From positions 62,001 through 126,000 of the forward strand of contig JAAFIS010000010.1 of the NCBI GenBank assembly GCA_013298695.1: a DNA stretch of 64,000 nt, given 5' to 3'. This stretch comes from Betaproteobacteria bacterium (GTDB lineage: Bacteria; Pseudomonadota; Gammaproteobacteria; Burkholderiales; Casimicrobiaceae). The translations under genes were made by a program, and so were the position numbers. Shown one piece after another: positions 17,919 to 26,735 of this stretch; within the stretch, counting starts at the first letter, position 1, and every line of letters begins with the position of its first letter. The notes below the pieces were generated by a model that saw only the letters and a list, made by a program, of their open reading frames with translations, ran no database searches and had not been told where the DNA came from.

Positions 17919-19652
17919 ATGCCCATGCTCAAAAATCCATCTACCAAATACGCACCCTATAAACCGTTCGCGCTCGCTGATCGAACGTGGCCGAACAAAA
18001 CGATCACCGCGCCGCCGATCTGGCTTGCCACCGATCTGCGTGACGGCAACCAATCTTTGATCGAACCGATGGATGCGGAGCGCAAGAAGAAGATGTTTGC
18101 GCTCAACGTAAAAGTCGGCGTGAAAGAAATCGAGATCGGATTTCCGTCTGCCTCGCAAACCGATTTTGATTTTGTTCGTTTTCTGATTGAGAAAAACCAA
18201 ATTCCCGACGACGTCTGGATTCAAGTGCTCTCGCCCGCGCGCGAAGCCTTCATCGAGAAAACCTTTGAATCGCTGAAAGGCGCAAAGCGCGCGATTTTTC
18301 ATCTCTATCACGCAACCGCGCCGGTGATGCGCAACGTTGTATTCGGTTTGTCGCGGGACGAAGTGATCGCACAGATGACGATTCCGCATGTGCGCCAAGT
18401 CAAAGCGATGATGAAAAAGTATCCGGAAACGCAGTGGCGATTTGAGTTTTCACCAGAAATGTTTTCGAACACGGAAATGGATTTTGTGAAACGTGTGATC
18501 GATGCGGTGGTCGACGAATACGGCGCAACGCCGCAAAACAAAATCATCATCAACTTGCCGACGACCGTTGAGAACTTAACACCGAATTGCTACGCCGATC
18601 AAATCGAATGGATCGGTCGCAACGTTGCGAAACGCGATTGTATTTTGATCTCGCTTCATCCGCACAACGATCGCGGCACTGGAACGGCGGCTGCTGAACT
18701 CGCGCTCATGGCGGGCGCTGATCGCGTTGAAGGTTGTATTTTTGGCAATGGCGAGCGCACTGGAAACGTGGATATCGTAAACCTCGCGCTTAATATGTAT
18801 TCGCAAGGTTTGCATCCGAATCTTGATTTCAGTGACATCGATGAGATCAAGAAAACAGTTGAATACTGTAACCAAATTCCAGTGCATCCGCGTCATCCCT
18901 ATGCAGGTGACCTCGTTTACACAAGTTTTTCGGGCTCGCATCAAGACGCAATCAAGAAAGCATTTGCAGATCGCGATGCGAAAGTCGCGAAGAACCCCAA
19001 TACGATTTGGGATATGCCGTATTTGCCGATCGATCCGATGGACGTCGGTCGCAGTTATGAGGCGATCATTCGCGTGAATTCGCAATCGGGCAAGGGCGGC
19101 ATCAGCTATCTTCTGCAAAGCGAATACGGCGTCGATCTACCACGCAGAATGCAAATCGAATTTTCACAAGTCGTGCAGCAAGTGATGGACACGACCGGCA
19201 AAGAAATGTCAGCGGATGATATTTGGAATGTGTTTGATAACGAATACCTTTCGCGCGGCATGCCATACAAGTACATCGGCCACAAACTTGCGGAGGATTC
19301 ATCGCGGCCGGAAGCGGTCGAAGTGCAAACCGATGTGAGCATCTATGGCGCAAAACATAGCGCGAAGGGCATGGGCAACGGACCGATCGATGCATTCGTT
19401 TCAGCAATCGCCGACGAAATTCACGCACCCGTGAAAGTGATGGATTACCACGAGCATTCGATCGGTCAAGGCGCAAACGCCACTGCCATCACTTACATCG
19501 AAATGCGTGTTGGCGACGGCCCAACGCTGCATGGCGTGGGCATGGATTCGAATATCGTCACCGCTTCGTTCAAAGCCATTCTGTCGGGGCTCAATCGCGA
19601 CGCGGCGCGCATGCAGCCTGCGCAGGTGAGCACAACGGCTGAAGCGAAGTAA
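17919..19652 (+). CDS. leuA: 2-isopropylmalate synthase (long type)
   Basis: A 577-residue enzyme that condenses acetyl-CoA with 2-oxoisovalerate in the first step of leucine synthesis. It is the long LeuA type: catalytic TIM barrel with DLRDGNQSL (metal site) near the N terminus, HPHNDRGTGTAAAEL with the metal-binding His pair, and GCIFGNGERTGNVD, then a C-terminal regulatory domain. AAGG upstream supports the ATG at 17919; the ATG two codons later (MLKNPSTKY) fits the family N terminus equally well. The reading frame extends 23 codons further upstream without conservation. Expression may be controlled by the upstream leader. Confidence 0.95.
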   Translation: MPMLKNPSTKYAPYKPFALADRTWPNKTITAPPIWLATDLRDGNQSLIEPMDAERKKKMFALNVKVGVKEIEIGFPSASQTDFDFVRFLIEKNQIPDDVWIQVLSPAREAFIEKTFESLKGAKRAIFHLYHATAPVMRNVVFGLSRDEVIAQMTIPHVRQVKAMMKKYPETQWRFEFSPEMFSNTEMDFVKRVIDAVVDEYGATPQNKIIINLPTTVENLTPNCYADQIEWIGRNVAKRDCILISLHPHNDRGTGTAAAELALMAGADRVEGCIFGNGERTGNVDIVNLALNMYSQGLHPNLDFSDIDEIKKTVEYCNQIPVHPRHPYAGDLVYTSFSGSHQDAIKKAFADRDAKVAKNPNTIWDMPYLPIDPMDVGRSYEAIIRVNSQSGKGGISYLLQSEYGVDLPRRMQIEFSQVVQQVMDTTGKEMSADDIWNVFDNEYLSRGMPYKYIGHKLAEDSSRPEAVEVQTDVSIYGAKHSAKGMGNGPIDAFVSAIADEIHAPVKVMDYHEHSIGQGANATAITYIEMRVGDGPTLHGVGMDSNIVTASFKAILSGLNRDAARMQPAQVSTTAEAK

Positions 19653-19655
19653 CGT

Positions 19656-20180
19656 TTGAAGAACGAGATTACGTATCGTCGCGCCGCGTTGAGCGACGCG
19701 GCGGCCATTGCGCAAGTGCATTGCGCGAGCTGGCGCACGACCTATCCCGGCATGCTGCCGCAAGCTTTGATCGATGAGATTGCGAGCGTTGCACGCCGCA
19801 TACCGCAATGGGAAAAAGTGCTTGCGGAACGCGCTGATTCCGTGTGGCTCGCGTTTGTTGATTCGGAACTCGTTGCATTTGCCGATGGTGGCTCTGCGCG
19901 AACGCGAGAAGAGGGCTGTGACGGTCAACTGTTTGGCATTTACAGCTTACAGTCTGCACAACGAAAAGGTGCGGGACGCGGGCTCGTGCAACGCGTATTT
20001 GCTGATTTGCGAAATCGAGGTTTCTCGAGCGCACGCGTTGAAGTGTTGCGACAGAATAACAACGCAATTGCTTTTTACGAGAGGCTTGGTGCACGCCATT
20101 CAAGAGATGTGGAGATCACGCTCATGCAAGAAGTGGCTATCGAGTCAGTCTACGTGTGGAGCGATCTGACTTCGGCGTGA
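19656..20180 (+). CDS. GNAT family N-acetyltransferase
   Basis: A 174-residue GCN5-related acetyltransferase. The acetyl-CoA-binding region is seen at LFGIYSLQSAQRKGAGRGLVQ (Q/R-x-x-G-x-G/A type, near residues 92-111), followed by EVLRQNNNAIAFYERLGA, the typical end of the fold. The substrate is unknown. It starts with TTG three bases after the leuA stop, so translation is probably coupled to leuA. The link to leucine synthesis may be only positional. Confidence 0.82.
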   Translation: MKNEITYRRAALSDAAAIAQVHCASWRTTYPGMLPQALIDEIASVARRIPQWEKVLAERADSVWLAFVDSELVAFADGGSARTREEGCDGQLFGIYSLQSAQRKGAGRGLVQRVFADLRNRGFSSARVEVLRQNNNAIAFYERLGARHSRDVEITLMQEVAIESVYVWSDLTSA

Positions 20181-20230
20181 ATGAAAGCGTCAGGATCGAT
20201 TACAGCCATTGCTATAAATACGCAATATGA

Positions 20231-20291
20231 TTGGGCGTAAAGCGATTTTATTGATTATATCAACTTAAACAATAAAACGCTATATCGCCCA
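20231..20291. repeat. long AT-rich hairpin between convergent genes
   Basis: TGGGCG (20232-20237), AGCG and TTTTATTG (20246-20253) on the left pair with CAATAAAA (20270-20277), CGCT and CGCCCA (20286-20291) on the right. This gives an imperfect 60-base hairpin whose outer arms are the dispersed TGGGCG/CGCCCA palindrome. It sits between the converging GNAT and DUF3047 genes and might terminate transcription in both directions. Confidence 0.5.
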
Positions 20292-20321
20292 GCTATATGA
20301 GGCGATCAATCGTTAAGTTGA

Positions 20322-21134
20322 TTACTTTTCAGAGAGAAAAATGTCTCCAAACCGCGCGCTCGCAGTCTCGTGCGTATTGTCGGTATCAACCATGATCGCG
20401 ATGCCGGAGATGCGCGTCGGCTCCTCGCCAAACGCGCGCTTGTAATCGGCGTACACGTCGCGTTCAAACGACTTCCATTTCCCAACCGACGCAGGGTCAG
20501 CGTCGACCACAATTTTTTTAACACGCGAGGTGAACGGGCTCACGATCACTTCGTTTAACTTCGCTTTGTGTGTGAACACATAAGCGAGTGCCGCGCGTGG
20601 CGGCGTTTCCCCATAGAGCGTGCGGAAAAATGCGTTCTCGGTGCGCTCGCGGAAAGTCGCGCGTCCCGGATCCGTTGCAAATGTGACGTAGACGCGAGCG
20701 GCGTAGTCATCGCCTTCTTTGGTTCGCGGATCGCTTGATTCGATCAAGTTTCCGACTTTCCATTTGAAGCGCAATGACGGCATTTGTTTTGGATCAACGT
20801 CGAGCCGCACACCGAGTGCGGCAGCGCCTGCGACTGCCTTTGCCTCAATGACGTGTTGATTGGTTTCAGCGTCGTTCACCACCGTATAGAGCGTTGTCTT
20901 CTTTACGCCGCGCAAGGGTTGAAACGTCCAACCCGTCAAATCGCTTCCGAGCTTCAGCGCAGAGAAAGGCGGAATACTGAGGCTCGTGGTCTTCGGAGCC
21001 TGCGTCGCCATCGGCGTTGCCGCGTTAGCACCGCCGGCTGCTGGTGGAAAGTTTGGGCCGCCTTCAGCGCTGTGCGCATGAAGCGCAAAGAAAGCACAGA
21101 GCGCGAAGATAGTTTTGCTGACTGATCGAACCAT
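20322..21134 (-). CDS. DUF3047 family exported protein
   Basis: A 270-residue exported protein with a signal peptide ending in HAHSA (about residue 23) and a Pro/Ala-rich spacer. From about residue 55 it matches the DUF3047 family pattern: FSALKLGSDLTGWTFQPLRG, then RFKWKVGN, DDYAARVYVTF, and a C-terminal GIAIMVDTDNTHETASARFGDI. The family is often lipid- or envelope-associated, but its biochemical role is unknown. The start is the ATG at 21134, just inside an in-frame TTG. It follows the DUF547 gene, separated by a terminator. Confidence 0.8.
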   Translation of the reverse strand: MVRSVSKTIFALCAFFALHAHSAEGGPNFPPAAGGANAATPMATQAPKTTSLSIPPFSALKLGSDLTGWTFQPLRGVKKTTLYTVVNDAETNQHVIEAKAVAGAAALGVRLDVDPKQMPSLRFKWKVGNLIESSDPRTKEGDDYAARVYVTFATDPGRATFRERTENAFFRTLYGETPPRAALAYVFTHKAKLNEVIVSPFTSRVKKIVVDADPASVGKWKSFERDVYADYKRAFGEEPTRISGIAIMVDTDNTHETASARFGDIFLSEK

Positions 21135-21185
21135 CAATGAATCATCTCACGAGGGCAAGCTTTTGCGGTGTCATCCACCAAAACA

Positions 21186-21213
21186 AAAAAGCCGTCGCAA
21201 ATCGGCGACGGCT
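21186..21213 (-). terminator. rho-independent terminator of the DUF547 gene
   Basis: An 8-bp stem, GCCGTCGC (21192-21199) with GCGACGGC (21206-21213), is followed on the minus strand by a run of T. It is placed 19 bases after the DUF547 stop. Confidence 0.85.
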
Positions 21214-21231
21214 TTGCACTTTGTTGAATGA

Positions 21232-22041
21232 CTATTTCTTGTCGTTCAAATTCCAATCGTAATCAAGATACGTAATGGCGACTTTTCCAGCCTTGATTTC
21301 AGCACGCGCCGCGACATCATCCGTGAGTTGATCAGCGTATTTGCCAAGAGTTGCTTCGAGTGAGGCGAAGCCCTTGTGGCCTTTCAAAAAGTCTTTCTTG
21401 TACCAGTCGAATATCTTACTAACTTCGAGTTTTTTCGCGTCAGCGCTGTAGCGATTGCGCGATTTGTCGGAGAGAAAACGCTTCATTCCGTCGTCAAGTT
21501 GAGCATCAACTTTCTCAGCGATAAACGCCTCATTACGTAGCATCGGGCACCCAATCGACGCACAGACGACGCCGACGTGAATACGTGGATCGTTAAAAAC
21601 GCCGTCTGCGCGAATCATGTCGTGTTCAATGTTGTCTAGAGTCACGTCCTTGCCAAAGAGTTTGATGAATTTGATCGACCACGGCTTCGAAAACGTCGAT
21701 CCGAGGTCGCGTATGGATTTCAAATTCGGATATTTCGTAAGAATCAACTCAACGGTATACGCGTTGTAAGCGTTCATCAAAAACGCGAGCTGTTGACTCT
21801 TGTTCCAAGATTTGTAGGTTGCTTCGGGCACCGCTGAGATCGAATCAAGATACGTTTTAAGCTGAGCGCGATCTGTGGCAAATCCCTTGTACGACACTTG
21901 CGATGCGTTGCCGTTAGAGACGTAGGTAACGTGTTTTTTGAGCAAGTCGTCCCAGGTTTTATGCGAGTGGTCGAACTGCGCGAACGCTGTTGCTGCAACG
22001 AGCGCGAAGAACAGGGCGAGGAGGTGTTTAATCGTTTTCAT
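21232..22041 (-). CDS. DUF547 domain exported protein
   Basis: A 269-residue protein with a signal peptide (MKTIKHLLALFFALVAATAFAQ). The DUF547 domain is recognised from AFLMNAYNAYTVELIL, DNIEHDMIR, DPRIHVGVVCASIGCPMLRNEAF and KIFDWYKKDF. The conserved Cys pair in VCASIGCP and the NAYNAY segment suggest a papain/transglutaminase-like fold, but no reaction is established. The start at 22041 gives the signal peptide directly and has GGAACC upstream; the frame runs 22 codons further without support. It lies beside the TMEM64/oxidoreductase fusion, a pairing I associate with this family in other proteobacteria. Confidence 0.85.
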   Translation of the reverse strand: MKTIKHLLALFFALVAATAFAQFDHSHKTWDDLLKKHVTYVSNGNASQVSYKGFATDRAQLKTYLDSISAVPEATYKSWNKSQQLAFLMNAYNAYTVELILTKYPNLKSIRDLGSTFSKPWSIKFIKLFGKDVTLDNIEHDMIRADGVFNDPRIHVGVVCASIGCPMLRNEAFIAEKVDAQLDDGMKRFLSDKSRNRYSADAKKLEVSKIFDWYKKDFLKGHKGFASLEATLGKYADQLTDDVAARAEIKAGKVAITYLDYDWNLNDKK

Positions 22042-22178
22042 AATGGTTCCGTTGCTTAGTCTACGTTTAACGCAGGCGATTGGATTCGGTTGTCGTGTCA
22101 TCGCCACCCCTTCAAGGGGCGGGCTAGGGTAGGGATGGGTTCGGTCTCAAGTCGATTCGTATTTCGTTACGAAGCACC

Positions 22179-24332
22179 TTACGATCTCTCCCAAGCGTGA
22201 AACTTCTTCACATACTCGAGCAACTTGGTGGGCTGATGATTTTTCTTCCACACGCCTGCTGCAAATTTGTTGGCTTCACCGAGCGTTGGATAGGTGTGGA
22301 TCGTGCCGAGTATTTTGTTGAGTCCTAAGTTGTATTTCATCGCAGTGACAAACTCCACGAGGATGTCGCCTGCATGATCGCCAACAATTGTTGCACCGAG
22401 AATCGTGTCTTTGCCCGGCGGCGTGATCACTTTCACGAACCCATGCGCTTCATTGTCCGCAATCGCACGATCCAAATCGTCGAGGCCGTACACGGTGACT
22501 TCGTGCGGAATCTTTTTCTCTTTTGCCTCGGTTTCGGACAAGCCTACGCGCGCGACTTCCGGGTCTGTAAATGTCGCCCACGGAATCACGCGGTAATCCG
22601 CCTTGAATTTCTTGAATCGACCGAAGAGCGCGTTAACCGCAGCAAACCAGGCCTGATGCGCGGCGGTATGCGTGAACTGGTACGGACCCGCGACATCACC
22701 CGCAACATAAATGTTCGGAAAAATCGTTTGCAGGTATTCGTTCGATTCGATGGTTTTGTTCGGACGAAGCGTGATGCCTAAATCCTCTAGGCCAAATCCT
22801 GTGACCCGAGCAGCGCGACCAACGGCGACCAAGATTTGGTCAAACGGCACTCGAACATCCTGTCCGTTGTGTTCACAAATCAATACCTTTTCACCGTTTT
22901 CAACAACGACTTGCTTTGCTTTGTGATTAGTCATCACTGCAACGCCTTCTTCTTCAAAGCGCTTGGTGACCATGGTCGAGATTTCTGGATCTTCACGAAT
23001 AAGAATTCGCGGCATCATTTCAATTTGTGACACCTTCGAGCCAAGGCGTGCGAAGCATTGCGTCAGCTCGGAGCCGATCGGTCCCCCGCCCAGCACGACC
23101 AAGCGCTTCGGCTGTTCGCGCAAATTCCACACGTTGTCGCTCGTCAGATAACCGTGCTCTTTAAGCCCAGGAATCGGCGGCACGAACGGCGACGCACCGG
23201 TGGCAACAACGATGTTTTTTGCGGTGATCGTTCGCTTAGTGCCGTCATTCAACGTCACGTCAACATGCCAAGGCGACGTGATCTGTGCCGTACCCTGTAC
23301 GACATCGACGCCCAAGCTTGTGTATCGCTCAACCGAATCATGCGGTTCAATTTCGCGGATCACGCGCTGAACACGCTCCATCACATCAGCGAAATTCCAT
23401 TCGGCGCTCGCCGATGTCAGCCCAAACTCATTCGCGCGTTTCATTTGCGATAGCAATCGCGAGGTTTTTATCAGCGCCTTCGACGGCACACAACCGGTGT
23501 TCAAGCAATCGCCGCCCATCTGATGCTTTTCGATCAACGTTACTTTCGCTTTTACGGCGGCAGCGATGTACGACGTTACGAGACCTGCAGAGCCCGCACC
23601 AATTACTACGATGTTCGTATCAAACGATTTCGGCTTTAAATGCGCCCACTTCGCGTACACCTTGCGGCCTTTAAGCCAATCAAGCACTTTCTTCGCGATG
23701 ATTGGGAAAATGCCGAGTAGCGCAAACGAACCAATAATCGCTGGCGACAAAATGCCTTTGAGCGATGTGATTTGCGCGAGCTGCGTGCCGGCGTTTACAA
23801 ACACCGCCGTGCCGGCCAACATACCAATTTGGCTCACCCAATAAAACGGCCAGGTTTTGATCGGCGTGAGCCCCATCAAAAGATTCACAACGAAAAACGG
23901 AAACAATGGCACCAGCCGCAGCGCAAACAAATAAAACGGCCCGTCTTTTGCAACACCCTCGTTAATCGGTTTCAAGCGCTCACCAAACTTGGACTGCACC
24001 CAGTCGCGCAGCAAAAACCGAGACGAAAGAAACGCAAGCGTTGCGCCCATCGTAGAGGCAAACGATACGATGACCAGCCCAGTCGAGAAACCAAAAATCG
24101 CACCAGCGACGAGCGTCAAAATCGCTGCACCTGGCAGAGAAAGCGCAGCAACGGCAACGTAGACCGCAAAGAAAGTCAGCGCACTCTGCAATGGATTCGC
24201 GGAGACGTAAGCCGAAAGGGTTGCTTGCTGCGCTTTAAAGTAATCAAGCGTGAGGAACCGCCCAAGATCGAAGGCGAAAAACGCGATGATCGCGGCAACA
24301 ATCAAAGCGATGATTGCGAGTTTGGATTTCAT
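22179..24332 (-). CDS. TMEM64/TVP38 membrane domain fused to pyridine nucleotide-disulfide oxidoreductase
   Basis: A 717-residue two-part protein. Residues 1-225 are a TVP38/TMEM64 (DedA-like) membrane domain with several helices and the GAIFGFSTG and FPFFVVNLLMG motifs. Residues 238-717 form an FAD/NAD(P)H oxidoreductase of the mercuric reductase/lipoamide dehydrogenase family: VIGAGSAGL, redox-active Cys276-LNTG-Cys281 (GGDCLNTGCVPSKAL), the second nucleotide site GGGPIGSE, YVAGDVAG, and C-terminal HTYPTLGEA. The N-terminal HMA domain and C-terminal Cys pair of true mercuric reductase are missing, so mercury reduction is unlikely. The role is probably membrane-linked redox chemistry on an unknown substrate. 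Confidence 0.9.
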   Translation of the reverse strand: MKSKLAIIALIVAAIIAFFAFDLGRFLTLDYFKAQQATLSAYVSANPLQSALTFFAVYVAVAALSLPGAAILTLVAGAIFGFSTGLVIVSFASTMGATLAFLSSRFLLRDWVQSKFGERLKPINEGVAKDGPFYLFALRLVPLFPFFVVNLLMGLTPIKTWPFYWVSQIGMLAGTAVFVNAGTQLAQITSLKGILSPAIIGSFALLGIFPIIAKKVLDWLKGRKVYAKWAHLKPKSFDTNIVVIGAGSAGLVTSYIAAAVKAKVTLIEKHQMGGDCLNTGCVPSKALIKTSRLLSQMKRANEFGLTSASAEWNFADVMERVQRVIREIEPHDSVERYTSLGVDVVQGTAQITSPWHVDVTLNDGTKRTITAKNIVVATGASPFVPPIPGLKEHGYLTSDNVWNLREQPKRLVVLGGGPIGSELTQCFARLGSKVSQIEMMPRILIREDPEISTMVTKRFEEEGVAVMTNHKAKQVVVENGEKVLICEHNGQDVRVPFDQILVAVGRAARVTGFGLEDLGITLRPNKTIESNEYLQTIFPNIYVAGDVAGPYQFTHTAAHQAWFAAVNALFGRFKKFKADYRVIPWATFTDPEVARVGLSETEAKEKKIPHEVTVYGLDDLDRAIADNEAHGFVKVITPPGKDTILGATIVGDHAGDILVEFVTAMKYNLGLNKILGTIHTYPTLGEANKFAAGVWKKNHQPTKLLEYVKKFHAWERS

Positions 24333-24901
24333 AAGTTCAGTCCCCGTGTTTTCGTTTGTCGCCTGTGATTTCGTCGAGCGCCCGCAAAGGTTACACCTGA
24401 TGGAGGCAGCCTACCCACCGTGCGTTGCCTCGGACGCAAAAATTAGCGCGGTTTCCGAACGCGAAGCAGCTGGATAGCGATCTGTAGATGCTGGTCGCGA
24501 CGTCGCCCGATAGCGGAGTTTGCAAAACAAACGTCTCTTTCGATATTTACTTTAAAAATAAGGGGTAGGGGACGATCCTACAACGTACCGATAATAGACA
24601 TATTTATCCATTAGACCCATTTAAATATAGCGTTACAACGATTGGCTGCTACACGCCAGCGGAAATGAGACGCCCGCATCCTACGCGCTCAGGTGGGGCG
24701 GCTTTTGCATCGGCCCACTAACGTGCCGTTATGGATCGGGGCATCACTCATCACCAGCAAATCGGCGCCAATCGCATCGCACGGCTACGCGCGTCGCAAC
24801 TGCAATATCCAAAACGATCGCCATGTGTTGCAGCAACAACACGAGGCTTGGTCGCGAACTGCACTCGCTCTTTCCTAGCTCGTCGCACCACGCTATCCTC
24901 A
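24333..24901. other. gene-free upstream region of the cyclase cassette
   Basis: 569 bases without a credible gene. The part at 24540-24650 is clearly AT-rich compared with its surroundings and is the likeliest promoter area for the cassette that follows; I could not fix a promoter. A reading frame entering from 24731 lacks similarity until the cyclase start. Confidence 0.4.
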
Positions 24902-26719
24902 ATGGCAAATGCTGTTGAGGGGAAATGTGTGGAAGACGGTACGTTCGAAGAAAGTGATTTCCATACAGAAACAACGACCATCATGTTTGCGGATGTGGTG
25001 GAATCTGTTCGACTAATTGAGGAAAACGAATTCCCTAACGTATTGCGTGTAAGGCACAGCCTCAAATGGATCGTAGATCACGCCTTGGTTCAACACCGCG
25101 GCTGCTTGCTGGAGCGCAGAGGAGACGGAATTCTTGCGAAGTTCTCAAATGCTAGAGACGCGGCGGCTTGCGCAATTGCGATTCATTTTTTCGCTACATC
25201 TTCCCTCGACGAGTCGCGGCGACTGTCGGCAATTTTGTTCCGAATTGGTCTCCATACCGATTCGGTGCTAGCTGACAACGAGGCATTTTATGGCGCTGGA
25301 ATTAATTTAACTGCGCGGATAGCTTCGTTCGCCGACGCAGGGGGGACAGCACTTTCAGCACAAACACTCAGCGATCTAACGCCAAATTTAGACGGTCGGA
25401 TTGAGGATGCTGGCGATTGCTTTTTGAAGAACATCGAAGAACCTGTTCGACTTTTTCGCCTGTTTCCGCTTGTAGGCACGCTCACACCTAAATCCTTGGA
25501 CAGCACGTGCCCGGACGTTAGGCTCAAACCGAGCGTGCTCGTGCTGCCGTTTGTGGCGGTGGGCGATGACTCAGAGTGCGCTAAAGTGAGTATGGTGTTA
25601 ACTGACGATGTCGTCTCCGGTCTCGCAAAACTGCGCGGCGTCAATGTTCTTTCGCGCCTCACGACGCAGGTGTTTAACGGACGGGAAGCCCATAACAAAA
25701 ACGTACTCGAACTTACCGGCGCGGATTACTTTGTTTCGGGTTCCGTGGTGTATCTCAAAGGGCGCATCGTGGTGCGCTTCCAGCTCTCCAATGCCAAATC
25801 TAATCACGTTGTAGGGTCTGGACAGCAAAGTGATGATCTTGCCTCCTTGCTTGCTGGATGCAGTGAGGTCACGGCCGCCATCTGTACTTCCGTCGGAGCC
25901 GACATTGCGTCGCACGAAGTCGAGCGCTCGGACACCCATCCGCTTCCTACGCTCCAAAGTCATTGCGCAATGCTATCTGCGGTCAACTTGATGCACAGAG
26001 CAGCACGTGACAGCTATGCCAAATCTGAGCGATTGCTCGGCGTGCTTGTCGAGCGCCACGCGCGGCATCCGCTCCCGCACGCGTGGACCGCAAAACAGCA
26101 CATGCTCAAAACGATGCACGGATGGGCGGGCGACGTGTCGGTCGATGGCGGACTAGCGCGGCAGGCTGCTGAAAGATCGCTCCGCACGGGCAGCGTATCA
26201 TCCCTCGCCCTTGCCGTCCGAGGCATCGTTGCTAGTCATATCGAAAGAGACTACGAATCGGCCGCTCGCTTTTACGCTGAGGCGCTTGAGGTAGATGAAA
26301 ACGAGTCACTCGCGTGGATTTTCAAATCGACGCTGCATTCGTTCACCGGTAACGGGGCTGACGCAGTGTTTTCGGCTGAACGGGCGCTTGCGCTATCGCC
26401 CTGCGACCCACTCAGGTACTACTTTACCTCGCTAGCAGCGTCGGCCTATTTGACGAACGGACAATATGCACAAGCTGTGCGGTTCGCCTCTGAGTCGCTC
26501 CAACTTAACGTGAGGCACATGTCAACGCATCGCGTACTAGTGATCGCGCTAATTCTTCAGGCGCAACACGATCTTGCCTTCGCGGCGGGGCAAAAGTTGT
26601 TGGCGATTGACCCCGCTTTTACAGTCGAACAGTTTACGAGAAAACATCCGAGTGGACGGTCTGAAACCGGGCGACTTTTTGCTGAGGCGTTACTGAGTGC
26701 AGGTCTACCTAAATCATGA
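24902..26719 (+). CDS. class III nucleotidyl cyclase-homology / TolB-like / TPR protein
   Basis: A 605-residue cytosolic protein. Residues 25-190 are a class III cyclase homology domain: metal Asp31 (IMFADVVESV) and Asp75 (RRGDGILAKF), transition-state Asn135 and Arg139 (GINLTARI), ending in the usual LKNIEEPVRLFRL. The position that holds a purine-selecting Lys in adenylate cyclases reads Glu71, so the substrate may not be ATP. Residues about 210-340 resemble the TolB-N-like region of such cyclases (VLVLPFVAVGDD ... LTDDVVSGLAKLRGVNVLSR). The C-terminal half is TPR-like. The ATG at 24902 is used. It is the first gene of the cassette, 16 bases before the haloperoxidase-like gene. Confidence 0.82.
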   Translation: MANAVEGKCVEDGTFEESDFHTETTTIMFADVVESVRLIEENEFPNVLRVRHSLKWIVDHALVQHRGCLLERRGDGILAKFSNARDAAACAIAIHFFATSSLDESRRLSAILFRIGLHTDSVLADNEAFYGAGINLTARIASFADAGGTALSAQTLSDLTPNLDGRIEDAGDCFLKNIEEPVRLFRLFPLVGTLTPKSLDSTCPDVRLKPSVLVLPFVAVGDDSECAKVSMVLTDDVVSGLAKLRGVNVLSRLTTQVFNGREAHNKNVLELTGADYFVSGSVVYLKGRIVVRFQLSNAKSNHVVGSGQQSDDLASLLAGCSEVTAAICTSVGADIASHEVERSDTHPLPTLQSHCAMLSAVNLMHRAARDSYAKSERLLGVLVERHARHPLPHAWTAKQHMLKTMHGWAGDVSVDGGLARQAAERSLRTGSVSSLALAVRGIVASHIERDYESAARFYAEALEVDENESLAWIFKSTLHSFTGNGADAVFSAERALALSPCDPLRYYFTSLAASAYLTNGQYAQAVRFASESLQLNVRHMSTHRVLVIALILQAQHDLAFAAGQKLLAIDPAFTVEQFTRKHPSGRSETGRLFAEALLSAGLPKS

Positions 26720-26735
26720 GACAAAGAGGTAAATT

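Noticed and set aside
18576-19118. 180-codon minus-strand open frame within leuA
   Set aside because: Antisense to conserved leuA; no motif and no ribosome binding site.
22179-24332. Mercuric reductase (merA)
   Set aside because: The HMA domain and C-terminal vicinal cysteines are missing and the N terminus is a TMEM64 membrane domain; no mer genes are nearby.
23772-24368. 198-codon plus-strand frame opposite the TMEM64 domain
   Set aside because: Very rich in Arg, Lys and Gln, as expected for the antisense of a hydrophobic membrane domain.
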